A DNA stretch of 30,579 nt from Pelomonas sp039929605 (lineage in GTDB: Bacteria; Pseudomonadota; Gammaproteobacteria; Burkholderiales; Burkholderiaceae_C), in assembly GCF_039929605.1 (NCBI RefSeq), contig NZ_JBDSQX010000051.1, forward strand, positions 1 to 30,579. Direction: 5' to 3'. The translations under genes were made by a program, and so were the position numbers. This document shows positions 22,105 through 29,034 of this stretch, in pieces. The stretch's first letter is position 1. Each line of letters begins with the position of its first letter. Under the pieces are notes generated by a model. It searched no databases. It saw only the letters and a list, made by a program, of their open reading frames with translations, and was not told the origin of the DNA.

Positions 22105-22195
22105 GCCCAACGTATTGTCGCCAGTCTGCGTATTGCAGCGGGCGTCTGCGTAATGCGGACTGTCGAATCGATGGCAAGCACTTGATTCATTAGCT
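22105..22195 (-). repeat. Divergent attC, start of the array
   Basis: The inner core GTTGGGC (minus strand, 22111-22105) is perfect. Upstream lies an imperfect 17-bp stem (CAGTCTGCGTATTGCAG against CAGTCCGCATTACGCAG), and a weak outer core AGCTAAT sits near 22189-22195. At about 91 bp it is longer than the other sites. A short remnant frame ending NCGVLAEK-stop touches this core, as a cassette gene end would. Confidence 0.6.
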
Positions 22196-22276
22196 ATTTC
22201 TCCGCAAGGACGCCGCAATTTACATCGGAATTCTGCTGGCGAATACCGTTCTTGGCTGGGCCTCCGCGCGGTCGCC

Positions 22277-22648
22277 TCAACCCACCGCGCGGTCCGGATG
22301 CGTGTAGCCGCCGTCCACGAACATCCACTGCCCCGTCGTATGCCCGGCCCGTTCGGACAGCAGGAAGGCGGCCGTGTCGGCAATCTCCTCGGCTGTCGTC
22401 AAGCGCTGCCCCAGCGGAATGCGTCGGGCAATGTCGGCAAACTGAGCCGCGGGGTCGGCGAAGCCGTCCAGCTACTGCTGATACAGCGGCCTCATGACTT
22501 CGGCCGGGATGACGGCGTGGATGCGGATGCCGTCGTTGCGCAGTGCGGCGGCCCATTCGCGGGTGAGTGAGGGCAGCGCACCCTTGGCCGCCGTGTAGCC
22601 GCTGGTGCCGCCCTGACCGGTAACGGCCGTCTTGGCGGAGATGTTGAG
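22277..22648 (-). pseudogene. SDR oxidoreductase, 5'-truncated with an in-frame stop
   Basis: The C-terminal half of a short-chain dehydrogenase. The active-site region GTSGYTAAKGALPSLTREWA holds the YxxxK catalytic pair, followed by NDGIRIHAVIPAEV, RIPLGQRLTTAEEIADTAAF and the end HTTGQWMFVDGGYTHPDRAV. This pattern recalls the L-fucose-dehydrogenase-like SDRs. The Rossmann GxxxGxG half is missing: the frame breaks at about 22648, close to the HtrA upstream region. An in-frame TAG (22472-22474) interrupts LYQQ/LDGFADP, probably from TGG. Two independent lesions make it non-functional. It adjoins the cassette array start. Confidence 0.85.
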
Positions 22649-22667
22649 GCAACGCCCTAACTTTGAC

Positions 22668-22695
22668 CTCACCTTCCCCTCACCCAGCCCTCACC
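22668..22695 (+). promoter_or_regulatory. Three phased CTCACC repeats upstream of the HtrA gene
   Basis: CTCACC occurs at 22668, 22679 and 22690, spaced exactly 11 bp apart and 63-90 bp before the HtrA start codon. Direct repeats at one-turn spacing are the usual operator form for OmpR/PhoB-family response regulators. The binder is unknown; the window's own OmpR-type regulator is one candidate. Confidence 0.5.
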
Positions 22696-22757
22696 CGCCC
22701 TCCCTAGAGTCCACGGCATCGGCTGCGCCGCAGCCCGACCCGACAGGAGAGTTCTCG

Positions 22758-24299
22758 ATGACCCAGACCGCCAAGATGACGCTGACTGCCACGGCCGCTG
22801 CGCTGTTGGCTGCCGGTGTGACGTTGACCACCACGGCTTCGGGCTGGACGCTGCCCGGCTTTCACAAGGCGCCCACCCCGGCAGCCGCGAGCGCCGACGC
22901 CACGGCCGGCAGCGCGGCGCCCACCACCGCGACCCTGGCCGTGCCCACCGCAGCGGCGCCCGCCATCGCGCTGCCCGCCGCCCAAGTGCCCAACTACCGC
23001 GCCATCGTGCAGACGCAAGGCCCAGCTGTCGTGGGCATCACCGTGGCCGGTATGCACAAGGTAGGCGCCGAAGATGCAGACGAGGCGCCGGCCGCGCGTG
23101 GTGATGAAGACCCGTTCTTCCGCTTCTTCCGCGGCGTGCCCGGCATGCGCATGCCGCAACAGATGAACCCCGGCGCCCAGCCCTTCCGCGGTCAGGGCTC
23201 GGGCTTCATCATCAGCAGCGACGGCATCGTGCTGACCAATGCCCACGTGGTGCGCGACGCCAAGCAGGTGACGGTCAAGCTCAGCGACCGGCGCGAGTTC
23301 GCGGCCAAGGTGCTGGGCAGCGACCCGGCCACCGACATCGCCGTGCTCAAGCTCGATGCCACCGGCCTGCCGACCGTGCAGTTGGGCGACGCGAAGCAGG
23401 TGCAGGTGGGCGACTACGTGCTGGCCATCGGCGCGCCCTACGGCTTCGAGCAGACGGCCACGCAGGGCATCGTCAGCGCCAAGGGCCGCTCGCTGCCGGG
23501 CGAAAGCGTGGTGCCCTTCATCCAGACCGACGCGGCCGTGAACCCCGGCAACTCGGGCGGCCCGCTGTTCGATGCGTCGGGCCGCGTGGTGGGCGTGAAC
23601 GCGCAGATCTACTCGCAGAGCGGCGGCTTCCAGGGCCTGGCCTTCTCTATTCCCGTGGACGTAGCGCTGAAGGTGAAGGACCAGATCGTTGCCCACGGCA
23701 AGGTGGAGCACGCGCGGCTGGGTGTGACGCTGCAGGACCTGTCGGCACCACTGGCCGCGTCCTTCGGGCTGGAGGCGCCGGACGGTGCGCTGGTGTCCAG
23801 CGTGCAGCCGGGCAGTGCGGCGGCCAAGGCGGGGCTGAAGGCGGGTGACGTGATCACCGGCATCGACGGCGAGCCGGTGCGCGTGGCGGGCGACATCTCC
23901 AGCCGCGTGGGCCTGGCGCGGCCGGGCGACAAGCTCAAGTTGGAGCTGTGGCGTGACAAGAGCCGCGTCAACGAAACCGTGGCCCTCGGCCGCGCCGACA
24001 AGGCCGAGCAGGAGGCCAGCGCCGCGCCCGAAGGTGGCTCGCTGGGCCTGGCGCTGCGCCCGCTGGAGCGCCAGGAGCTGCGCGGCTCGGGGCTGGACCA
24101 CGGCCTGCTGATCGAACGCGTGACCGGCCCGGCGCAACTGGCCGGCGTGCAACCCGGCGACGTGCTGCTGGCGCTGAACGGCAAGCCGGTGCAGGACATC
24201 GAGCAGGTGCGCGCGGCGCTGAAGAGCAGCCCGAAGCAGGTGGCGTTGCTGGTGGCGCGGTACGGGCAGCAGATCTTTGTGCCGGTGCGGCTTGGGTGA
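22758..24299 (+). CDS. Do/HtrA (DegP-like) periplasmic serine protease
   Basis: A 513-aa protease/chaperone of the envelope. The N-terminal hydrophobic segment (LTATAAALLAAGVTLTTTAS) acts as signal peptide or anchor. An Ala/Pro/Thr-rich linker leads to the trypsin-like domain. The triad is His163 (LTNAHVV), Asp193 (ATDIAVLKL) and Ser266 (NPGNSGGP). A Q-linker/LA-loop segment (GMRMPQQMNPGAQPFRGQGS) is present. Two PDZ domains follow, near residues 320-410 (ARLGVTLQDL, AGLKAGDVITGIDGEPV) and 425-510 (LGLALRPL, AGVQPGDVLLALNGKPV). ATG follows AGGAGA. It degrades or refolds misfolded exported proteins. It lies just beyond the broken SDR gene and carries phased repeats upstream. Confidence 0.93.
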   Translation: MTQTAKMTLTATAAALLAAGVTLTTTASGWTLPGFHKAPTPAAASADATAGSAAPTTATLAVPTAAAPAIALPAAQVPNYRAIVQTQGPAVVGITVAGMHKVGAEDADEAPAARGDEDPFFRFFRGVPGMRMPQQMNPGAQPFRGQGSGFIISSDGIVLTNAHVVRDAKQVTVKLSDRREFAAKVLGSDPATDIAVLKLDATGLPTVQLGDAKQVQVGDYVLAIGAPYGFEQTATQGIVSAKGRSLPGESVVPFIQTDAAVNPGNSGGPLFDASGRVVGVNAQIYSQSGGFQGLAFSIPVDVALKVKDQIVAHGKVEHARLGVTLQDLSAPLAASFGLEAPDGALVSSVQPGSAAAKAGLKAGDVITGIDGEPVRVAGDISSRVGLARPGDKLKLELWRDKSRVNETVALGRADKAEQEASAAPEGGSLGLALRPLERQELRGSGLDHGLLIERVTGPAQLAGVQPGDVLLALNGKPVQDIEQVRAALKSSPKQVALLVARYGQQIFVPVRLG

Positions 24300-24305
24300 C
24301 CGCCC

Positions 24306-24323
24306 GGCCGGCACCCGCCGGCC
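24306..24323. terminator. Possible stem after the HtrA gene
   Basis: GGCCGGC-ACCC-GCCGGCC is a perfect 7-bp stem beginning 6 bases after the HtrA stop. There is no T-run, so factor-independent termination is doubtful. It may protect the 3' end. Confidence 0.35.
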
Positions 24324-24444
24324 CTTGCCCGCGCAAGCCCCACGACCGGACGCATCTCGACACATTGACCCGGGAGCCATCCGCTGAACCTTCGGCCAGG
24401 CCTCATAACCTGTGCGGCCTGAGACCTGAAAGGACAACATCGTG

Positions 24445-25638
24445 ATGCACGACTCACGTCGGAATTTCCTGAAGTCAGCGGCACTCGGTTCAGCGCTCGC
24501 GGCCTCGTCAAGCACGGGCCTTGTCGCTTCGGCCTGGGCTGCCCAGACGCCCAAAGTGGCTTACACCGGCGGGTACAAGGCAGGCTCCGCAGTGCGGGCG
24601 CTGAAGCTCAACGACTTGCTGGAGATCGAAAAGCAGGCCGCCCAGATCCTTCCCAAGGGAGGCTTCGACTACATCGCCGGCGGCGCCGGTGACGAATGGA
24701 CGTTGCGTGAGAACCGGCTCGCCTTCGAGCGCCGGCAGATCATGCCTCGCGTGCTCACCGGCAAAGGAGCCGTCGACCTGCATGCGGAGATCCTCGGCAT
24801 CCGCATCGCCTCGCCGGTGGTGGTCTGCCCGATGGGCGGGCAAGGCCTGGCCCACGTGACGGCCGAGGCCGGCATGGCCATGGGGGCCGCCGCAGCCGAC
24901 ACCATCATGGCGCTGAGCACCGTCTCGACGCTGTCGATGGAGCAGGTGGCCAGCGTGTCTTCTGCGCCCAAGTGGTTTCAGCTGTACCTGCAAAAGGATG
25001 AGGGCGTGAACCGCGAGCTGCTGCGCCGCGCCAAGGCCGCGGGATACAAGGCGATCGTGCTGACGGTGGATTCGACGGCCACGGGCAACCGCGAGGCCGA
25101 CGCCCGCAACAACTTCACCTTTCCACTGCCGTTCGGCAACCTGGTCTCTGGGACCGGCGGCGGCGACGTGCATGCGCTGAACGCGGACTTCGCGCTCAGG
25201 ATCGACGCCAGGTCCGTCGAGTTCGTCATCAAGGAGACGGGCCTGCCGGTCATCGTCAAAGGCATCTCCAGCCCCGATGACGCGTTGCTGGCGATCCGTG
25301 CCGGCGCGGCGGCGATCCAGGTCAGCAACCATGGTGGCCGGCAGCTCGATGGCGGCCCCGCGACCTTCACCGTGTTGCCCGCCATCGCCAAAGCCGTTGA
25401 TCGCAGGGTACCCATCATCCTGGACGGCGGCATCCGGCGTGGGCAGGACGTCTTCAAGGCGCTCGCGTCCGGCGCCGACATCGTCGGCCTGGGTCGGCCG
25501 GCCTACTACGGGCTGGCGCTGGGCGGATGGAAAGGCGTGCAGTCGGTGCTCGATCTGCTGAACAAGGAACTGCACATGGTGATGCAGCTGGCCGGTGCTG
25601 AAACCGTGGAAGACGTGAAGAAGACGCTGCTGGTTTGA
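24445..25638 (+). CDS. Tat-exported FMN alpha-hydroxyacid oxidase/dehydrogenase
   Basis: A 397-aa FMN-dependent enzyme of the lactate oxidase / glycolate oxidase / LldD family, oxidising a 2-hydroxy acid to the 2-oxo acid. It starts with a twin-arginine signal (SRRNFLKSAALGSALAAS). The TIM-barrel part has FDYIAGGAGDEWTLRENRLA, SPVVVCPMGGQGLAHVTAEAG, and the catalytic SNHGGRQLDGGPAT loop with base His296 and substrate Arg299. The phosphate-binding IILDGGIRRGQDVFKALASGA and VGLGRPAYYGLA follow. Substrate not predictable; lactate is plausible. A GTG three bases upstream is an alternative start. Most family members are cytosolic or peripheral, so export is notable. Confidence 0.88.
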   Translation: MHDSRRNFLKSAALGSALAASSSTGLVASAWAAQTPKVAYTGGYKAGSAVRALKLNDLLEIEKQAAQILPKGGFDYIAGGAGDEWTLRENRLAFERRQIMPRVLTGKGAVDLHAEILGIRIASPVVVCPMGGQGLAHVTAEAGMAMGAAAADTIMALSTVSTLSMEQVASVSSAPKWFQLYLQKDEGVNRELLRRAKAAGYKAIVLTVDSTATGNREADARNNFTFPLPFGNLVSGTGGGDVHALNADFALRIDARSVEFVIKETGLPVIVKGISSPDDALLAIRAGAAAIQVSNHGGRQLDGGPATFTVLPAIAKAVDRRVPIILDGGIRRGQDVFKALASGADIVGLGRPAYYGLALGGWKGVQSVLDLLNKELHMVMQLAGAETVEDVKKTLLV

Positions 25639-25681
25639 TCCCCGGCGCACGAAGGCGAGTCGCCCTGCCGTTTGCACAACC

Positions 25682-26563
25682 ATGACGCCTCTACGCTGGA
25701 GCCTGCTCGCCGCCGTTGTCGGGCTTGCTGCAGGCGGTGCCGGCCTCTATCGCGCGCTGCGTGCGGCCGACGCACTGGCACCGGTGACGCCGGCCGGGGC
25801 GGCGGTCCCGCAGCCGTCGCTGCCCGGCACGGCACAGGTGGATGCGCCCGCAGCGGTGCAGGCCTCCGGTCCTGGCTCCATCACCAGGCCAGCCGCCGGG
25901 TCGCTGGCCGCTGCGCCGCCCTCTTTACCGCGCGTCGGCTCCGAAGGCTACGGCCCCTACATTGAGCGCGCCCTGGCCGGCAATGACGCGAAGGCGGCCT
26001 GGGAGGCGGTGCAATGGCTGCGGCAATGCGCCTCGAACGAAGCTCGCCGCGCCAGCTTCGAGCAAGCGCGCAACCAGGGCGTCGTGCCGGAAATGACGAC
26101 CCAGCTGATGGTGGAGGCCGACGCCGAGGCGCGGCGCTGCCAGACCGTGACCGCGCAACACCGCGGCATGCTGCCCGAGCTGTCCGCACGAGCGATGCGC
26201 GCCGGTGTGCCGCTGGCCGCCCAGGCCTATGCAGCCGCCGTCTCTCCCGCCGGTCTGGCCCCGGCCCAGCGCCAGGAGGTTGCCGATGCGCTGCGGCGCG
26301 ACGCCGTGGCCGCCGGCACGATGGGCTTGTCCGCTGCCGTTGAGGCAGACGAAGCCTGGGGGCTGAGCGACGCGGAGAGGCTCGGCTTTGTCGCCGCCTT
26401 GAATCAGTTGGCTGCCCAGACGAAACCGGGCGAGTTCAATCTGAACGGGGTGATGCTGAGCAGAAGCATCCGCTTCAAGACCCCGCCGACGGCCGAGCAA
26501 CAGGCAGCGGCGCAGCTGGCCGGGCAGCGGATCGTGGCGCGCATCAACGCCGGCCAGCCCTGA
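25682..26563 (+). CDS. Exported or membrane-anchored protein of unknown function
   Basis: A 293-aa protein. The N-terminal hydrophobic helix (WSLLAAVVGLAAGGAGLY) is a signal or anchor, followed by an Ala/Pro-rich linker to about residue 80. The rest is helical: GPYIERALAGNDAKAAWEAV, CASNEARRASFEQARNQGVV, PLAAQAYAAAVSPAGLAPAQ. This is a helical-repeat-like (possibly Sel1/TPR-like) periplasmic domain without a recognisable motif. The gene follows the Tat-exported oxidase by 43 bp on the same strand and could be cotranscribed. It ends 22 bp before the convergent GST gene. I do not recognise a family. Confidence 0.7.
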   Translation: MTPLRWSLLAAVVGLAAGGAGLYRALRAADALAPVTPAGAAVPQPSLPGTAQVDAPAAVQASGPGSITRPAAGSLAAAPPSLPRVGSEGYGPYIERALAGNDAKAAWEAVQWLRQCASNEARRASFEQARNQGVVPEMTTQLMVEADAEARRCQTVTAQHRGMLPELSARAMRAGVPLAAQAYAAAVSPAGLAPAQRQEVADALRRDAVAAGTMGLSAAVEADEAWGLSDAERLGFVAALNQLAAQTKPGEFNLNGVMLSRSIRFKTPPTAEQQAAAQLAGQRIVARINAGQP

Positions 26564-26585
26564 CGGCCCGCACAAGCGGTGCCGT

Positions 26586-27200
26586 TCAAGGCATGCCGTT
26601 GCCCACGTACTCCGCGAACCCCGGCCGCGTGCCCAGCCGCTGCAGCCAGGCCTCCACCGCCGGCAGTTCGGTCCGCTCGATGGGCGCGTTCTTCCAGCGC
26701 TGCGCCGACAAGCCCAGCACGACGTCGGCCAGCGTGAACTCGTCGCCGGTCACGTAGGCGCCGGTGCGCGCGAGCTGCGCGTCCAGCATGCCCATGTGGC
26801 GGTTCCAGCTCGCGATGCTTTGCTCGATGGCCTCGGGCGTCGCGGCCTGCCCGCGCACCAGCGCCATGAAGGCCACACGCCAGCTGTTGTTCAGGTCGCC
26901 ACCCTGCCAGTCCATCCACTGCTCGACCTTCGCCCGCGCATGTGGCTCGTTGGGCAGCAGCGCCGTGGCGCCCTGCCTGCTGGCGAGGTAGCGGCAGATG
27001 GTGTTGCTCTCCCACAGCACGAAATCGCCGTCGATGAGCACGGGGATCAGGCCGTTAGGGTTCAGCGCCAGGTACTCCGGCTCCTTGGGCGAGCGAAAGC
27101 CCGGACCCCAGTCCTCGCGGTCGAGGTGCAGGTCGAGCAAGGCGGCGGTCCACATGACCTTGCGGACGTTGATGGAGGCGAGGCGGCCGAGGAGCTTCAT
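26586..27200 (-). CDS. Glutathione S-transferase family protein
   Basis: A 204-aa cytosolic GST. The N-terminal thioredoxin fold starts KLLGRLASINVRKVMWTAAL, with the SxNVRKV catalytic-serine type of start, then LALNPNGLIPVLIDGDFVLWES holding the cis-proline IPVL and the ES glutathione contact. NTICRYLASR ends the domain. The helical C-terminal domain contains QWMDWQGGDLNN and TGDEFTLADVVLG with the N-capping box. The start is set at 27200 because the open frame upstream overlaps the transporter's His-rich tail. It lies 7 bp downstream of that gene. Confidence 0.9.
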   Translation of the reverse strand: MKLLGRLASINVRKVMWTAALLDLHLDREDWGPGFRSPKEPEYLALNPNGLIPVLIDGDFVLWESNTICRYLASRQGATALLPNEPHARAKVEQWMDWQGGDLNNSWRVAFMALVRGQAATPEAIEQSIASWNRHMGMLDAQLARTGAYVTGDEFTLADVVLGLSAQRWKNAPIERTELPAVEAWLQRLGTRPGFAEYVGNGMP

Positions 27201-27207
27201 GGCGGTG

Positions 27208-28248
27208 TCAGTGCGGATGTTGGTGATGGACATCGGGCACATGCGGGTGGCTGTGCCGGGTGGGCGAATGATGATGCCGGTGGCTGTGCTCGCCGGCCGG
27301 CAGGGGGTCGTGGGCGTGCCCGTGGTGACCGTCGTCGTGGCGATGGGCATGTTCATGATCCAGCGGCTCGTGCGCGTGCTCGTGGCCGTGGGACTCGGCC
27401 AGGTGCAGGGCCACGCCGGCCAGCATCAACCCGCCGGCGACCAGCATGGGCCAGCCGGGCGAGCGGTCGCCCAGCGCCAGCGCGGCGACGGCGCCGATGA
27501 AGGGCGCGAAGGCGAACACGGAGCCAGTGCGCGCGGCGCCAAAGGCGCGCTGGGCCAGCAGGTAAAAGCGCAGGCTCAGGCCGTAGCCGAGGGCGCCGAT
27601 GGCGAACAGCGCGAGGGCCGACGCTGCGGTGGGCGGGCCTTCGCCCGCCAGCCACGCCACGAGCACGGTCAGCGCGACGCCGAGCGAAGCCTTGACCGCG
27701 ACGACCTGGCTCGGGTCGCGCTCGGCCACACCGCGCGACAGCGTGTTGTCCACGCCCCAGGCCAGCGTGGCGGCCAGCACGGCGAGCAGGCCGGCGAGCT
27801 GCCCGCCGCCGCCCCAGCCCTGGTCCAGCACGAGCACGGCGCCACCGGCCAGCAGCAGGCCGAGCGCGGCACGCACGCGGCGGTCCAGTTGCTCCCGGTA
27901 CAGCACAGCGGCCAGCAGCGCGGTGAACAAGGCCTCCAGCGTCAATAGCAGCGACGCCCCCGTGGCGCTGCTGCGCTGCAGCCCCCATGCCAGCGCCGCC
28001 GGGCCGAGGGCCGCGCCGAACAGCGCCATCGCCAGCAGGCGCGGCAAGTCGCCACGCACGACGCGCGCCTCGCGTTCCACCGGCCGGCGTGACAGCGCCC
28101 CCATCAGCGCCGCGCCCGCGTAGAGCAGCGCCGCCGTCGCCCACGGCCCGCAGCCGGCCCCGGCGCGCTGCACCAGCGGCGTGCTCAGACCGAACAGCGC
28201 AGCCGCCAGCAAGGCCAGGGCGGCGCCACGCAAGGCTGGGCGGTTCAT
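27208..28248 (-). CDS. EamA/DMT-family transporter with a His-rich C-terminal tail
   Basis: A 346-aa inner-membrane protein. Residues 1 to about 285 have the ten-helix EamA layout: ALALLAAALFGLSTPLVQRA, LPRLLAMALFGAALGPAALA, LAGLLAVLAATLAWGVDNTL, ALFAIGALGYGLSLRFYLLA, TGSVFAFAPFIGAVAALALG. From about residue 285 a soluble tail of about 62 residues contains 24 His, with many HxH and HH units (for example HGHEHAHEPLDHEHAHRHDD). The tail would bind divalent metal such as Ni, Co, Zn or Cu. The substrate could be a metal or metal complex, but this is inference. The GST gene follows 7 bp later. Confidence 0.88.
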   Translation of the reverse strand: MNRPALRGAALALLAAALFGLSTPLVQRAGAGCGPWATAALLYAGAALMGALSRRPVEREARVVRGDLPRLLAMALFGAALGPAALAWGLQRSSATGASLLLTLEALFTALLAAVLYREQLDRRVRAALGLLLAGGAVLVLDQGWGGGGQLAGLLAVLAATLAWGVDNTLSRGVAERDPSQVVAVKASLGVALTVLVAWLAGEGPPTAASALALFAIGALGYGLSLRFYLLAQRAFGAARTGSVFAFAPFIGAVAALALGDRSPGWPMLVAGGLMLAGVALHLAESHGHEHAHEPLDHEHAHRHDDGHHGHAHDPLPAGEHSHRHHHSPTRHSHPHVPDVHHQHPH

Positions 28249-28414
28249 GCGCGGGGGGCGATGGAGGAAAGGCGGCTAAGGAGTCCCATGGCCGGCAGTG
28301 TCAGCCAAACGGCGCCGGACGCGGCCCCTTCCCAAGCCAGGCGCAGGGGTACGCTCACGCGGCCTGCCGACAGCACCCGCTACGGAGCCAGGCATCCATC
28401 AGCAAAGGAATCCC

Positions 28415-28813
28415 ATGAGCATTTTCAGCAGCATCCTCGCCAAACTCGGCTTCGGCCACACCGACACTCCGGCCGCCCCTGCAACCACGACTGCAACCCC
28501 CGCACAGCCGGCGCCCTCAGCAGCGGTTGCGCCCGCAGCAACCCCGGCCATCTCGGCCGTGGACGTGACGGCCAAGCTGGAGCAACTGGCCAGCGCCAAT
28601 CCCGAGAAGCTGAACTGGCGCGTCTCCATCGTCGACCTGATGAAGCTGCTCGGCCTGGACAGCAGCCTGGCCTCGCGCAAGGAGCTGGCGACCGAACTGC
28701 ATTGCCCCGCCGACAAGATGGGCGACTCCGCGCAAATGAATATGTGGCTGCACAAGACCGTGCTGCAAAAGCTCGCCGACAACGGCGGCAAGGTGCCGGC
28801 GGAGCTGCTCTAA
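28415..28813 (+). CDS. DUF3597 domain protein
   Basis: A 132-aa small protein. The N-terminus SIFSSILAKLGFGH is followed by an Ala/Pro/Thr-rich linker (about 20-45). The DUF3597 domain begins at about 48: DVTAKLEQLASANPEKLNWR, VSIVDLMKLLGLDSSLASRK, and the final MNMWLHKTVLQKLADNGGKV. The fold is helical, function unknown; members occur widely in proteobacteria. ATG 28415 follows AAAGGAA. Divergent from the transporter gene (166 bp apart). The stop overlaps the winged-helix gene's stop by 4 bp. Confidence 0.9.
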   Translation: MSIFSSILAKLGFGHTDTPAAPATTTATPAQPAPSAAVAPAATPAISAVDVTAKLEQLASANPEKLNWRVSIVDLMKLLGLDSSLASRKELATELHCPADKMGDSAQMNMWLHKTVLQKLADNGGKVPAELL

Positions 28814-29034
28814 AGCTGCACGAGCGCGACCGTCCAGCGCCCGGCGTCGTCACAGGCCAGCCGCACCAGGCCCGGCCCGGTCACGCCGCCGACGCTGGCG
28901 TCGCTGAGCGCGGTGAACTCGCGCAGCAGCACGCTCACGCGCTGATCCAACTGCTTGGCCAGCCGGGTCAGCGCGACCGGCTCGCCGCCCGGTGCCAACT
29001 CATGCAGCGTGCGCAGCAGCAGCTCGGGCGACAT
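28810..29034 (-). CDS. Small winged-helix-like protein downstream of the molybdoenzyme
   Basis: A 74-aa protein. The pattern SPELLLRTLHELAPGG, VALTRLAKQLDQRVSVLLREF, then GLVRLACDDAGRWTVALVQL fits a compact helix-turn-helix with a two-strand wing. The start at 29034 lies 35 bp inside the end of the molybdopterin oxidoreductase gene, in another frame, so coupled translation is likely. A small protein in this position is probably linked to the enzyme as a regulator or accessory; that is inference. Convergent overlap with the DUF3597 stop is 4 bp. Confidence 0.65.
   Translation of the reverse strand: MSPELLLRTLHELAPGGEPVALTRLAKQLDQRVSVLLREFTALSDASVGGVTGPGLVRLACDDAGRWTVALVQL

Noticed and set aside
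19906..22195. Toxin-antitoxin pair among the cassettes
   Set aside because: None of the cassette proteins shows RelE/HigB/ParE or antitoxin motifs, and no two small genes overlap as a pair.
22196..22276. attI site or integrase next to the array start
   Set aside because: No tyrosine-recombinase motif in any frame nearby, and the site at 22105-22195 has the hairpin of an attC rather than an attI.
22704..24554. Long antisense frame across the HtrA gene
   Set aside because: Low-complexity His/Arg/Ala composition. The plus strand has the complete serine protease with catalytic triad.
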